A stretch of 64,000 nt of DNA from Lentinus brumalis (lineage: Eukaryota > Basidiomycota > Agaricomycetes > Polyporales > Polyporaceae). Made by a program: the position numbers and the translations under genes. The stretch lies in the NCBI GenBank assembly GCA_001792895.1, contig MARA01000038.1:186001-250000 (forward strand). The letters are read 5' to 3'. This document shows positions 34,001 to 51,195 of this stretch, one piece after another; the stretch's first letter is position 1; each line of letters begins with the position of its first letter. The notes beneath the pieces were generated by a model. It saw only the letters and a list, made by a program, of their open reading frames with translations, ran no database searches and had not been told where the DNA came from.

Positions 34001-36766
34001 TCATACGGTGGGTATTGCTGGGGCAGTAGGTGCCGCAGTCGTCGGCGCAGCGGCAATCGAGCCATCACACACCGCAACGGTCGCGTCCGCCGCAGGCCCC
34101 CACGCATTCGGGTACACACACCCTGCGATCGGGACCGCGGCGAGACTCGTGTCCGCAGGGTCGGCCCAGCCATCACCCCCTGTGGTGGTTGCGGCGGTGA
34201 ACGTGGTGGGCGTCGGCAGAGTCGGTACCGCGCTCGTCGCGGTGTACATCGGCAGCTGAGCGGGGTCCTCGCCGTTGACATTCGAGATGGCGGGCGGAGG
34301 GTACTGCGAGAAGGAAGCGAGCGCAGTCGCGGCGATCGTGCCGGCACCAGAACCGCCAGTCTGCCATGGCTGGTACGTACCGTTCCACGGCGTATTCCCG
34401 CCGAGGTTCAGGGACGCACAAAGTCCCTGAGCTTCACGGGGTCGGTGGGTATCCAGCCTGAAGGGGATGTGAGTGAGGCAGGCGGACGCGAGCGGCCAAC
34501 ATACGCACCGTTGTCCAGTCCGAGCTTGTAGGACCACAGTGGCGCCTCAACCCTGCCAGTAATTGACGAGTTGCCAACCTTCCACGTCCAGAAAAATTGC
34601 CCAGGAAGGCCCATCCCGTCCATCTGCGACATCACGAAGTTCTTGATGCCGGTCTTCATATCCTGCGTCCAGTTCGGCCAGTCGTTCCACGTGTCACACT
34701 GGGCATACGTGGAGTTCTGCCCAACGCCAATGACCCACTTGCCGCAATTGTTGATCGCGCCGCTGAACTCGCCGGAGATCGTGACACCAAAGTCGATCTG
34801 CGACTGGTTATTAGAATATGCCTGACATCCGACGGAGGGCCAGAAGTCGAGCGGGTGGTCGAAGTCACCGCCAAAGGCCTCCGAAGCAGGTCAGCGCACC
34901 AGACGCTAACGCCTCGCGAAGCGGTACATACCACGTATGGATGCGTGTCCAGGATGATACGCTGTGCAAACCGTCAGCCGAGTAGAACGAAGGATCGTCC
35001 GTCGTGACGTACATCGGATCCGGGCAAGAAGTCCTTCCACGAGCCCGTGCCTTGGAAGCCGTCATGGATGACAATGTACGCGCCCTTGCCTATTCCAGTC
35101 TATGACGAGGGTCAGGCCTGGTGGGAATGTGGCAAGTAAGCTCATCGTGGACTCACAATATCCCGAATCATGTCGTGCGCCTGCAAATAACTATGGAGCG
35201 CTCAGCCGGCATGCCGTTAACCCAACCCACGGGAACACTCACAACCGCGTCAACTGGTCCCGGCCAATGATACCCAAGAGCGGCTCGTTGATGATACCAA
35301 ACATGGGGACAACATCCTGGTACTCGTTCTGGCTGATGAACTCGGCGAGGTAGCGGATGTAGTCCATCGTCCGCTGTGCGTTCGCAATGCCCATGAACCC
35401 GTTGAGGAAGTTGATTGGCCCCAGCCGGCCCGAATGGTTATATCCGTTCTGCGAACCTGGGACGGTGTGCAGCTCGAGGTAGATGCGGAGGCCGTACTTG
35501 CGTGCCCACTTGAATGCCAGAAGCACGTAGTCCCACGCCGCCTTTGAGAGGAACGGCTCACCAGGCCACGTCTCGATTGCCCAGTAAGGAACCGGAAGGC
35601 GAATCCAATTAAGTCCGGCGCCAGCGATCTCGGCGAAGTCTTGCTCGGTCTGGGAGGGGGAAGGACAAGTTCAGCATGGTAATCAGGAGAGAGACGAGTG
35701 AGCGACGGCGAGTAGACTCCGCATGGCACACGCGATACTCACAATGAACGTCTTATAGTGGTCCTCTAGCTGCCCGATTCCCCGCCCTCACTCGTATCGT
35801 TCAGCATCGCGACACTGAGCGACCATTCGTCCACGGCCTGTCCGCTAGGAATCGCTGGGTTTGGCGTGACATTCTGGTACTTCTCAAACAGCGCAGGGAC
35901 GATGAAGGGCTCAAGGACGAGCCAGCCGCCGAGGTTGACGCCATAAATCTTGTCCTTCGAGTAGTCCCATGGCTCGTTGAGGGCGGGTGTCCACGAGTTC
36001 GGTCGGGCGCTGTTGTTATACGGATTCGTCGGATCGTCGACCCCTGGGCGCACGACCGAAGGCAGCCAAAATGATAGGTTGGCGAGATGTTGACAAGCAA
36101 GGAGGTCAGAGATGATGTCACACATCAAAGTTAGTACCGTGTGAGAGCGAGAGCCTGAAATGAAGACGCACAGAATCCGCCGAACTTGTTGCTGTAAGTG
36201 AACGTCGAGCCGTCTGCGAGGGTGATCACCGACCCATCGCCGCCAGACGTCGCGCCCGTGGGCGACTCCGGATTCGTGCTACTAGTACTTCCACTCGATC
36301 CCCGCGACGAGCCCGAACCACCGTTCTTCTTGATGACGGTGAAGTAGACAGGTAGAATGACGGCGAGAACAATCACGACGATCGCGGTCGCACCGATGCC
36401 TAGCCAAATGAAAAGCCGTTTTCGCCTGTGATCACGACGAGGCTTTTCTGACAGAACCGCGGCTTCTGTGAAGGGCGCATTGGGGTCATTCTGGTTCGCA
36501 TCCTCCGCGAGGAACGGGCGGGATGGATGAGGAGATGGAGTTGCACCGTCGAGGTACGAACTGCGTGCCGGAGTCTCTGGCGGGGAGAAAGGGTTGGAGT
36601 ATGGCGTAGGCGGCGTGCCTGGCTGCTCGTTGTCTGCAGCCGCGGAAGCATTTGGGAGCGGTGTGGCGGCCACGCTATCATCTGGCGCTGCCACCGATTG
36701 CCGGGCAGAGGAGTGATCAGCAAAAGGAGAGTGGGCGGGGAGGTCGTCCCGGGAGCCTGAGGACAT
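34001..36766 (-). CDS. Membrane-anchored GH5 exo-beta-1,3-glucanase
   Basis: Eight exons: 36766-36172, 36043-35743, 35649-35243, 35190-35157, 35099-35013, 34961-34932, 34878-34509 and 34457-34001, about 760 residues. The N-terminal 110 residues are Ser/Pro-rich and cytosolic, followed by a signal-anchor helix WLGIGATAIVVIVLAVILPV. The GH5 domain shows YGVNLGGWLVLEPF, the TEQDFAEIAGAGLNWIRLP strand, the acid/base motif GIINEP and the nucleophile motif SGEFSGA. The C-terminal 100 residues are Ala/Thr/Pro-rich. The type II layout matches fungal Exg-D-like enzymes that trim cell-wall glucan. Two frame slips, each one base short, fall at runs 35780-35783 and 34438-34441; with one base added to each the motifs LEDHYKTFI and PREAQGLCASLNLGG read through. 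Confidence 0.85.
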
Positions 36767-39746
<2,980 letters not shown>

Positions 39747-40487
39747 TGTGCACTCCAGTGACTCCAGCACATGTACGACTCATCTCGCACGGTCGAGGCC
39801 AATCGCACGGAGGCCCCGAAGAATCAAGGGGACTCAAGGGCAGATCATCGCAGAGGTCCACGTTTTTCCAAGTTCCAGGCATGTATACTAGTAGCATCAT
39901 ATGCACGAACGGCGTGTTGCCGTCAAGCTTACACCCGCACATGACCCGCGCTTTGTAGGATATCAGACCATCGGGCCCAGTGGCGCACACCCGCCGCCTT
40001 CAGGCAGACATGCCATAGATCGTGGTGTTCGGCGTATCGCACACATGGGCCTAACTCGGAGGTCAGACCGACCGCGATCTTACTGACTATGTAGGCGAGC
40101 AGCAGTGAGACTGCGGGGCGACGGGCACGGATGCAGTGACAGTGTGGGGTCGGCTATGTGCTCCGAAGGTGTGGGCGCCGTATTGCGGGCGCATTCGTGT
40201 GTACTTTCAGACAGACTCACATGCGTGGAAAGCTAGCTAGCTAGGCTATGTACTTTGCCCGTAAAGAACGTTGGAAAGGACAATGGTGGGATGAGGAAGT
40301 TAGGGATGGGAGAAGGACGCGGTAAATGGTCGCTTACAGAAATTGAATTACTCTTACTTATTCGTGCCGACCGCCTATACGTACCTCAGGCCTCATCCTG
40401 CCCCCCTTTAATTCTCGCGCTCGCGCTCGACCCATTCCCCACATCCAACCCTTTTCTCACCCCGCTATTCCTCCTCTTCTTGTCACG
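39747..40487. other. Spacer before the Emg1 gene
   Basis: No gene recognised; the last 100 bases are pyrimidine-rich promoter or leader sequence. Confidence 0.4.
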
Positions 40488-41943
40488 ATGTCGCCCGCTG
40501 CTGCCGCTCCCCGTCGTCGTCGACACTCGGGAAACATCACCCGCCCCGTCGTCTCGGCCGTCGCGCAGCCCACCGCATCCCTCTCCGAAGTCTTCGCCCG
40601 GCCCAAGTCCACGCCCCCAACGAGCGGCGGGAACGCGAGAAGCGGGCAGCCGAGTCCTCCAGCTCGAGCGACGAGTCCAGCAGCGAGGAGGACACCCGTG
40701 AGTACGCGCAGGACAGAGATGCCATGCAGATCGACCACCGGGACGGCTCTTCCGCCGCGCCCGCTGCTCAACCAGCTACCACCACCACCCCTGGCACCGT
40801 CCTCGCAGACTCGAAAAACAACTACGGCTCTTCACACGAGCGCCCCACCAAGCCGCTCCCGTCGTCGTTGAAAGCGCGAAAAATGCAGCAGCAGCAGCAG
40901 TCGAACAACCCGATCAAGCAGGAGGCGAACCCCCTTATGCTCCCCGTCCAGGCGCACGTTGCCCGGGGCGGCCCCGCGTCTACGCAGAGGAAGCTGTATG
41001 TGATTCTGGAGCAGGCGTGTCTGGAGGCGTACCGGGTGAGCACCGCGGGGCGGGGCAAGAACGGGCGCGAGGCGGACGTCAAGTATGCCCTCCTCAACTG
41101 CGACGACCACCAGGGCATCTTGGCGAAGACGGGCAGGGACATCGCAGATGCGCGGCCGGATATCACCCATCAGGTGCGTTTTCCGACTTCCTTCGTCCGC
41201 AGAACGAGGTTTTGAGCGCGAGGTGGATAGTGCCTGTTGACGCTCCTCGACTCGCCACTCAACAAGGCCGGACTGCTGCAAGTATACATCCACACGGCGA
41301 AGGGTGTGCTCATCGAAGTCAACCCGCATGTGCGCATCCCGCGCACGTTTAAGCGGTTCAGCGGGCTGATGGGTATGTACTCGTCTCTTCGCACAAAAAA
41401 TTTCCTGGGGCTCAGCGACCACATGCACAGTGCAACTTCTGCACAAACTGTCTATCAGGGGCGTCAACGGGCCAGAAAAGCTGCTCAAGGTTATCAAGGT
41501 GCGTGTGCAGCATGCTTCGCACCCCCGATTAAACTCTGATCTCACATTCGTACGTCAAGAACCCTGTCACGGACCATCTGCCCGCGAACACGATCAAGCT
41601 CAGTGCGTCCTCCCCCTTTGCACGTTACATCATAGCATCCTGACGCGATGATTATCTGCAGCACTCTCCGGCGATGCACCGGTAGTGAAGCTGTCGAAGT
41701 ACCTCCCTACATTGCCAGAGACGCACAACATCGCGGTGTTCGTAGGTGCGATGGCACGCGGCAAGGACGACTTTGCAGACGGCATCGTGGATGAGAAGAT
41801 TGGGATCAGCGAATACCCACTGAGCGCGTCGGTAGCGTGCGGGAAGGTAAGCAGCGCACGATGACACGGGTGTTGTGCTTGAAACGCTGACAGATCGTGT
41901 GTAGTTCTGTTGCGCACTGGAGGACATGTGGGACATTATGTGA
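40488..41943 (+). CDS. EMG1: rRNA small-subunit pseudouridine methyltransferase Nep1/Emg1
   Basis: Six exons: 40488-41173, 41231-41372, 41431-41498, 41560-41602, 41662-41846 and 41905-41943, about 387 residues. A SPOUT-class enzyme that methylates a pseudouridine in 18S rRNA and acts in nucleolar 40S assembly. Seen: [32 protein letters not shown], the [14 protein letters not shown] strand, [20 protein letters not shown] core (here [16 protein letters not shown]), NTIKLTLSGDAP and the SAM-loop [11 protein letters not shown]. The N-terminal 165 residues are a low-complexity extension with Ser/Glu and Gln runs, longer than in yeast. One base is missing in the C5 run 40614-40618: the first 44 residues are in a frame that joins the rest only with an added C. 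Otherwise the ATG at 40724 would give a shorter but complete enzyme. Confidence 0.85.
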
Positions 41944-42699
41944 TCTATCCTCTCTTGCGCTGGTTGCTCCAAAAACACCGTCTAGTTCTTTTATTATTCG
42001 ATCATAGGGTTTGTCGGATCTGAATGACGTCTTGTACACCTCTGCCTCTCTTTCTCTGCTCACGACCACTGCACTTCAACCTGCATCCAACTGCATCCAC
42101 CCCACTTCCCCCGCCCCTTCCCCATGCATGCTCCCACCTTTCCCCATCACCCCACATCTTCCTCTACCTCCCACATCCCGCACACGACACGATTAGCTGG
42201 CGACGACCATAGCGCGCGCCGATATATAGTACGATACGCGCGCCCACCCTGCTGGCTACTGCGCCCTCCATAGTGTATTCACGAGTAGACGGGCCCGGCG
42301 CATATCGCGACTCAACTTGCGATCCCGGGCTCTGTACATCAATAATCAAAATGTGTTTGTAGCAGTACTCACAACATACCTTCCCACCGCGCCCGCCGTG
42401 CGCGTCCGTCGCGCCCTCACTGTGTCGTACCTTGTCGTCGTCTGGGGAGACACAAAGCGGAGATCCCGCTGGTGTATTTGGAGAAGCGCCGGTGGCTAAA
42501 GATGATCATTTCCATATAGAGCCCGCTGCTCCGCCTCTGCCCCCTTCATCATCTCCCTCTTCGCCTTTTCGCCTCTCTCCACCATCCCCAGCCAGCACAC
42601 AACTTCCACTTACGATACCCAGCACGAAGATACAGTACGCAGAGCACGTAGACGATACACGCACACGATAAACACCTCCTACCTCCTCCCCGTCCGACG
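41944..42699. other. Spacer between Emg1 and Sec14 genes
   Basis: No gene recognised; pyrimidine-rich stretches at 42050-42180 and 42540-42600 fit promoter DNA of the Sec14 gene. Confidence 0.4.
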
Positions 42700-43999
42700 A
42701 TGAGCACCGAGCAGAGCGCGAGCACCCTCCCCCCGGGCGTGACCGACCCCAACTACAAGCCTCCCCCGGGCCGCCTGGGCAACCTTACGCCCGCGCAGCA
42801 GGAGGCCCTCGACAAGCTGAGGAAGGAGATCCAGGACGCGGGCAAGTTCGTCCCCGAGCGCCATGACGATGCTACGCTCCTCAGGTGCGTGCCCTCCCTC
42901 TGCATCTTCTCTGCACCTGCGTGGCGGCACCTCCGCCATTGCCATTGGCGTGTTGTGGTGCTGTCGTGGCAGCAGGTCGCCCGACGAATACGAAGCGGAG
43001 TTCTGACTGTCTTGTGCCTTCGCCCTCCTCAGGTTCCTGCGCGCACGCAAGTTCGACGTCGCAGCGGCCAAGACCATGCTGCTCGACGCTGAGCAGTGGC
43101 GGATCGACTTCGGCGTCGACGACCTCGTCAAGTGAGTCTCTCATGCGCCATGCGTTCATATCCGCGCCCTGCAACAGACGCTCATAATATCCGTCCCACT
43201 CTCCGCGCAGGAACTTCGACTTCAAGGAGAAGGCTCTCGTGGACAAGTACTACCCCCAGTACTACCACAAAACCGACAAGGTCTGTATTCCTTCTACTAT
43301 CGTCTTTGTCTCTTCCGCCTACTGACGCTCCCTCTTGTCTCCTCACGCTGTCCACTCCTCACGCTGTCCACTCCGCAATCGCTGCTGCGCCGCGTCATCC
43401 TCCACCCTGCTCATCCAATCTTCACCACCCACCCACACCTTGTCTCCGCGCCTGCCCGTGTCCCCGTCACACCCACAGGAGGGCCGCCCGGTCTACATCG
43501 AGCGCCTCGGCCTGCTCGACGTCAAAGCGCTCTACAAGATCACCGACCCCGACCGCCAGCTGAAGCGACTCGTCTACGAATACGAGAAGTTCCTCAACGA
43601 GCGCCTCCCCGCGTGCTCCAAGCTCGTCGGCCACCCCGTCGAGACCTCCTGCACGATCCTCGACCTCTACAACGTCTCCCTCATGGCCTTCTTCAAGGTC
43701 AAGGACTACGTCCTCGCCGCCGCCCGCGTCGGCCAGGACCGCTACCCGGAGACCATGGGCAAGTTCTACATCATCAACGCCCCCTGGGCCTTCTCCGGCA
43801 CCTGGAACGTCATCAAGCCCTGGCTCGACCCCGCCACCGTCGCCAAGATCGAGATCCTCGGGGCGAGAAGGACTACCTCCCCAAGCTCCTCGACCAGATC
43901 CCAGCGGAGAACCTGCCGAAGGAGTTTGGCGGCAAGTGCCAGTGCCCCGGCGGCTGCTCCATGAGCGACGCAGGCCCGTGGAACCCCACCAGCTCGTAG
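42700..43999 (+). CDS. SEC14: Sec14 phosphatidylinositol/phosphatidylcholine transfer protein
   Basis: Four exons: 42700-42884, 43033-43131, 43211-43280 and 43479-43999, about 291 residues. It exchanges PI and PC and supports Golgi export. Seen: CRAL-TRIO N-terminal helices (LTPAQQEALDKLRKEI, RFLRARKFDVAAAKTML), the lipid-binding fold GRPVYIERLGLLDV, TCTILDLYNVSLMAFF-like core, YPETMGKFYIINAPWAFSGTWNVIKPWLDP. The frame is one base short at the G4 run 43860-43863; adding a G restores GGEKDYLPKLLDQIPAENLP and the C-terminus CQCPGGCSMSDAGPW. Without it the protein would end in an unrelated Ser/Arg tail. Intron 3 is 198 nt, long for this window. Confidence 0.88.
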
Positions 44000-44535
44000 A
44001 GACAGGAACAGGAGTGGAGGTGATAGAGCCCGTTGCACGGGTGTGAGGATGGTGAGAAGGGACAAAGGCCGGCCTTGTAGTAGTACTAGTACACTTTGCA
44101 ACGAGGGGACAGTTTCTTTGCCACGACGATAGGATCGGCTCTTTGGAAGACACTATCTGCAAACACACCGGTTGCAGGGAGAGCATCAAATAGACACGCT
44201 CACAAACGCGCTGTCTCACATTCGTGGACGTTATGTCCCACCCGAAACGACTCCTTTCGTGGATCCTCCCAAGCTTTGCAACGCCCACATAACGAGATGA
44301 TAGTAAAGAAGCCATTCAATTCTCATTCACACTTCCGAAGTTCCGACATGATACAAGCGCGCCCCACCATCGCCACGGTGGAAAGAATATAAACCCCGCC
44401 CGGCGGCAGGTGAGGGTAAGACAGCGTATGCGATAAGGATGAAAGCGGACAAACAAAAGATCGGTAACGTATGGTAGGACGAGTCTACATCGCCAGAAGC
44501 GTGTGCACCTTCTTCGTTTTTCCCTTCGTCGCCGC
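44000..44535. other. Convergent spacer between Sec14 and actin genes
   Basis: 3' regions of both genes; no gene recognised. Confidence 0.45.
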
Positions 44536-46125
<1,590 letters not shown>

Positions 46126-46699
46126 GTTGTCGTATTAGTTCGTGAAAGGGGAAAGTAGAGAGATGTGGGCTGTCGGCGGGGTGATATATGCAGCACGGGG
46201 CGAGGCAGTGCAAGCGCAGCGCAGCAGGAGCGATGGAAGCCGATGCCGAGGTCGGAGAATGCGTGAGCGGGCGTCGTCGCTGCGGACGACGGCGAGGAGA
46301 CTGACCTTGGTGAGCTGGAGAGCGAGAGCGACGGTTTCAGAGAGCGGTGAGTCGTGAGGGGCTTGGGCAAAGGGCGGACAGCGCCTGCGATGCGACCTGA
46401 TTCGCCTTTCCTTATCGCGATGGCTTCAGGGCAGGCCGCGTCTCCTTAGCGCCCGCCTCTCAGCTCTCCGCCCGCAGCCTGCGCACGCTCTTGGCCAGCG
46501 CAGACAGACGGAGTCGCAGCCAGGCCGTGTCGCGCGTGTGGTTAAGGCCGTCTGCGGACAGTGCGAGCGTGTGTGCCAAGTCTGGCCGCCCATTCACTAC
46601 GTCTGGCCACGTGACCCAGCCACAGACGCCCATCAAGACGCGTCTGCGCTGACGCGTCCGAGTGCACCGCGACTACAGTCTCTTGCCTCCTCCGCCACG
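46126..46699. promoter_or_regulatory. Divergent promoter region of actin and Rpn10
   Basis: 574 bases between the two start codons on opposite strands, with no open gene. Pyrimidine-rich leaders are seen before both ATGs; no single box is certain. Confidence 0.5.
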
Positions 46700-47934
46700 A
46701 TGCCTCTCGAAGCAACCATCATTCTCGTCGACAACTCAGAGTACATGCGCAATGGCGACTACCACCCAGACAGATTTCGCGCCCAGGCCGACGCCGTCAC
46801 AACCCTCTTCCAGACCAAGATCGACTCCAACCCAGAGAACACCGTCGGCTTCATGACCACGGCCGGCAAGAGGTGCGTGCCACGCCGTGCTGTGCCCTGA
46901 ACGCACGCTCACTCGCCGTGCAGTCCAGAAGTACTCGTGACAAACACCAAAGAGATCGGCTCAATACTCAATGCCATCAACTCTGCGGAGGACAAGCTCG
47001 GCGGGACCACCAACATCCCCAATGCCATCGAGAAGGCCCTTCTCGCCCTCAAGCACAGATCAAACAAGAACCTCCGCCAACGCATAGTCGTCTTCATCGG
47101 TTCTCCGCTTGAGGGCCAGGCCGCAGACGAGAAATTCATGGTCAAGCTCGCCAAGCGCCTCAAGAAGAACAACGTCGCCGTCGACATCATTGCGTTCGGC
47201 GACGGCATTGAGGAGGGCGAGCGGAGTATACTCAAGACATTCATCGATAACATCACCACTGGGGACAACTCGTGCGTCGCCTCACCCAATAGAACCGCTT
47301 GCATGCATGCATACTGACTTCTGTGTCGGCAGACATTACCTCTCTGTACCACCAGGCGCACACCTACTTTCCGACATGGTCCTCACGTCCCCTATCCTCG
47401 CCGGCGACCGTGGAATCCCAGAAGAGGCCATGGGCGACGCCGGAGGGCCCAGCGGCGCGACCGGTGGATTCGAGTTCGGCGTTGACCCCAGCCTCGACCC
47501 GGAACTTGCAATGGTGCGTCATCCTTTTTCACTACACAAGCATCGTACGCAGTCTCCTTACAATATGTCATCTTCCGCAGGCACTGCGCATGTCCATGGA
47601 GGAAGAGCAAGCCCGCCAAGCCGCAGCCGCGCAGCAAGGCGGCGAGGCCTCGTCCTCGTCCGCTGCCCCAGCACCAGCAAGTGCACCCGCACCAGCCGCT
47701 GCGCCTGCTGCCCCCACACCAGCAGCTGTACAACCCCCAGCAGCAGTAGCAGCAACGGCTGCTGCGCCGGAAGAGGACGAGGAGGACGAGGACGCGATGC
47801 TGGCACGCGCGCTCGCCCTGTCGCAGCAGCAGGACGTCGAGATGGCAGAGGGCGGCGGGGACGAGGAGGAGAGCGAGGAGGACGCGATCAAGCGGGCGAT
47901 CGAGATGAGTATGAAGGATCAGCAGAAGAAATGA
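46700..47934 (+). CDS. RPN10: 26S proteasome ubiquitin receptor Rpn10
   Basis: Four exons: 46700-46872, 46924-47271, 47333-47513 and 47581-47934, 351 residues. The N-terminal VWA domain (about 1-190) opens MPLEATIILVDNSEYMRNGD and includes the TNIPNAIEKALLALKHR helix. After it come three ubiquitin-interacting motifs: DPELAMALRMSMEEE (about 228-243), EDAMLARALALSQQ (about 304-318) and EDAIKRAIEMSMKD (about 332-346). Between UIM 1 and 2 there is an Ala/Pro-rich linker. Yeast Rpn10 has one UIM; extra ones occur in animals and many basidiomycetes. It delivers polyubiquitinated substrates to the proteasome. Confidence 0.95.
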
Positions 47935-48204
47935 GTCTTGAGGACAGTAGCTCATCGTCGTGTCCGTCTTGCATGACTTTTCTCCCTTGATAGCAGTCGT
48001 GGCCATCTTCTGTCGGAATATAGTGTACATCACCCTCTCTCGTGACACTTCCACTTTGTCTGCAAGGCTCAAGCAGGGCCGCCCGCTTGCTCGCCGTGTC
48101 GATGTGAGATCCCGAACCCTAACCCAAGTCAGACGCACGTAGACGCCTGCTGGGCGAACGGTCGGAAGCGTTGAGTAACGGCGACCACGACGCTCACCAC
48201 GACC

Positions 48205-48688
48205 ATGACCTCCTCAACAACGGCATCTCAGTCAGAGCTCAAGGCGGCCAAGGTGCCCCTCGGCTGGAGGGACCAGTGCTCCTCGTGCGCTTTCATATCC
48301 TCGTCCGCTTCGTCCATCGCGTACTGAACTGCATCCTGCTGTCCGCGCATATTCCTACTCAACCTGTGGTCCACATTCCCCCCGGAAACGCGCTCGATCG
48401 ACCTGATTGCTGGGATGTAGACTGCTCATTCCACTGAACGTCTGCCGGAAAGAGAAGCTGTACCTTCCCTGGGAGTGCGAGAACGAGAGGCATGCGTACG
48501 AGAAGTGAGCACCGTCCGTACCTAACCTCTTCTTATGGTCTCTGACGCAACGTGGTGCCAGGTGCCAGTACGATGAGTGAGTCCTCCGTCACGAATGCAC
48601 CGCACGACAAGTTCTGATGACCCACAGCTACATGCGCCGGATGAAGGAGCTCTCGAAACGCAAGGTAGCCGCTGCCGAGGAGGAGTGA
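48205..48688 (+). CDS. Mitochondrial complex I subunit NDUFB7 (B18), twin CX9C
   Basis: Four small exons: 48205-48284, 48421-48504, 48562-48576 (15 nt) and 48628-48688, 79 residues. Seen: VPLGWRDQCSSLLIPLNVC and WECENERHAYEKCQYDDY, giving two CX9C pairs that form a disulfide-locked helical hairpin in the intermembrane space, and RRMKELSK at the end. The family is an accessory subunit of NADH:ubiquinone oxidoreductase. The exons are too short to appear as long open frames, and the model rests on splice signals plus the family pattern. The first intron is 136 nt, longer than neighbours. Confidence 0.85.
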
Positions 48689-48879
48689 TGTACTAGAGCA
48701 CCTTTATATTCCATCTTGCTTCGTCGCCGCAAATACCTCGAGTGCTCTCTTCACTAATCAAACGCGTAATGTGATGAGTAGGGTGAATTACCAGCAGGAC
48801 CGCGCCCGCAACATGCACGTAATGTACTCTCCTCCCCCTCCCCTCCCCTCTCCGATTCTGCCAGTGCTACCCCTACCAC

Positions 48880-49964
48880 CTACACCTTCCTCCCCGTCTC
48901 CCCCTCCCACCGCGCAATCTCCTTCTTCACCCTCTCCACCACATCCCCCTCCGTGCTCGCCTTCCCAAACGCATCCACAAACTGCCCATTCGGATCCATA
49001 AAGTAGAAGAAGATCGAGTGGTCGACCAGGTAGTCGTCGTCCGCCTTCGCGTTCGGCGGCGTCGAGAAGTACACCCGGTACGCCTTGCACGTCGCCTTCA
49101 GCGTCGCGTAGTCGCCCGTGAGCCCGACGAGCCGCGGGTGGAACTCGCGCACGTAGCGCGCGACCTGCGGCACCGTGTCCCGCGCCGGGTCCACAGAGAT
49201 GAACACCGGCTGCACGATGGGGCCGTACTCCTTGTCTGCGTGCGGGTGCGGATGAGTGCACAGACAAAATGGGCGCGAGTTAGTCAGCGGACGCACCGAG
49301 CTTGTCGACGGCGGCGCTCATCTTGTCGAGCTCCTCGGGACAGATGTCGGGGCAATTAGTGAAGCCAAAGTAGATGAGGCTCCATTTGCCCAGGAGGTCC
49401 TTTTCTGTGAACGGCTCGCCCTTGTGCGTGGTGAGGCTGAAGGGCCCGCCGACCTGCGGCCTGCCGACGACCTGGTCCTCGCGTTCTTTGCCTGCATGTC
49501 GTCGTCATCGAACATGACATGAGTGCCAGCACGTATGTGGGTGTGATGTTTGTGATGTTGAGCGGAGGAAGAAACGAGGACGCGGACGAAAGCGGACGTA
49601 CGTTTCTGCTCGAGCAGCTTCTCCTTCTCGTTCCGGAAGTAGAAAAACAGCCCGACGCCAGTCGCAACAAAGAGAACCGCAGCTTTCGGCGTAAAGACCT
49701 TCAGGTCGCCGAGTCAGTAAAGATCTCCTACCCGGCAGAGCTCGCAGTCGGACGCACTCCTACTGTGGACTTGTCGCGGGTACCAGCAGACGTCTGCTGT
49801 GACGGGTTCGAGGGGTCTTGCGAGTACGCTCTCCGCGATGAGCTGGCAAGTCCAGCGCGAGGTGTTGCTTTTGATAACGCCTTGACATGGCGCAAGGATA
49901 GGGAGCGTCGGGAGGACGAGGCGAGAGCCCGAGAGACGGTGGCGGAGAGTGTGCAGGCAGACAT
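48880..49964 (-). CDS. SCO1: Mitochondrial copper chaperone Sco1
   Basis: Four exons: 49964-49764, 49698-49602, 49491-49297 and 49235-48880, 282 residues. The N-terminal 60 residues are an Arg/Ser/Ala presequence ([19 protein letters not shown]). A single membrane helix [16 protein letters not shown] lies at about 71-86. The thioredoxin-like domain has the copper site [10 protein letters not shown] and the distal histidine in [16 protein letters not shown]. It delivers copper to the CuA site of cytochrome c oxidase at the inner membrane. The donor of intron 1 was placed at 49763 rather than the nearer 49731, because only the former keeps the frame. Confidence 0.9.
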
Positions 49965-50182
49965 TGGACTCCTAACCCTAGCGCGCCCATGTACTTAGGC
50001 AGATCGGACCGGACCAGTCGAGGCTCGGCAGATCTGGGCAGGACGCACATCGTAGCACTCGAGAGGTGGGAGGTTCATGCAAAATGTGCAGTAGTCGTAG
50101 CAATTGTACAGTACTTTACACTTCTCCGAACCATCTACACTCTCGGGGACTAGAGGTCGCTCTTCCTCGGCAACCACCTGGG

Positions 50183-50955
50183 TTATGCCATGACACTCTT
50201 CATCGCGACAGAGCTTGTCACAATCTCCTCTACCAGGGCACGTTCTCGCGCAGGGTCTTTGGCCACGGCCTTCAGCGCAGGCTCGCCATTCAGCTTGTAG
50301 TACTGCAACGGGCGTCGACATCAGTATCATTTACAATCAAGCAAAGTACCCTGCATACCTTCTTCACGCTCGACCAGTCTGTGATATCGGCTAGGCCATC
50401 TAGCGGAGACAGTTTCCCAGAAACGACAGTGCGCATAAGCTGCTCGACGTTCTCCAGCTCCGGAGAGCAGATCCGCACAACGATCAGCGCGGTCGTGGTG
50501 TCTGCCACGCCATACCGCCGGATCGCCTCTGAGATCTAATGCATGTCAGCAGAAGTGTTGGTGATTCTCGGGAGAAACTGACATTATTTGTGGGATTGAG
50601 AGCCCAGAGGATCTCGGAGTGGACGGTCTTCGTCCGGATGGTCCCCTGCACCTGCGCCAGGATTGCCTGGTATACCGCAGTCTGCAGGTGCAGCAGACTG
50701 CATATCTATACCCAAAGAAATACACATGCGTCAGTATACAGCGAAGGTGGCAAATGACGCGCTTGCACCTACCAGACGGGCATCTAGGAACGCGAAGCTG
50801 ACGGCTTCGCGCTCCGTCTCGCCATCGGGTCCTTCAAGCTGCGCCGCTCGGACGATCCGGCTTCGTATCTCCGCCGAGTTCGTGACATCGGTAAACAAAG
50901 CGACGTGTACGCTCGAATATTCCGACGGCAGGTGTGGATAGTGAAAGGACTGCAT
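50183..50955 (-). CDS. CGI121: EKC/KEOPS complex subunit Cgi121
   Basis: Four exons: 50955-50773, 50705-50583, 50535-50359 and 50302-50183, 200 residues. Seen: FTDVTNSAEIRSRIVRAAQ, AVSFAFLDARLICSLLHLQT, KTVHSEILWALNPTNNISEA and RYGVADTTTALIVVRICSPE, which match the order of conserved blocks in the Cgi121/TPRKB family. The complex makes the t6A modification of tRNA and affects telomeres; this subunit activates Bud32. The neighbour Sco1 is also on the minus strand but functionally unrelated. Confidence 0.88.
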
Positions 50956-51195
50956 GGTCGAAGATGAAGAAGTCGGGCGCGTATCGGCGCTAGATGATCT
51001 GTCGCTCCAAGAAGCAGTGCAGGTTGAAGTTAACCTCCTCCCCCGATCATCCCTCCTCGGCCAGTGACTTCGGATGTCTACATGACAGTAGGACTGATAC
51101 ATTGACACTAAAACAAGCCGATCTCGAACACAATTATGCCGATTCACGACGACCGCTGGACATAACCTCCATCAATCCCTTCAACTCAACATCAT

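Noticed and set aside
47109..47990. 293-codon plus frame and 248-codon minus frame over Rpn10
   Set aside because: They overlap the well-supported Rpn10 exons in other frames; their composition follows the GC-rich Ala/Pro linker.
49731..49764. A further homopolymer frame break in Sco1
   Set aside because: The nearer donor at 49731 would break the frame, but the donor at 49763 gives a 65-nt intron and a perfect frame, so no error is needed.
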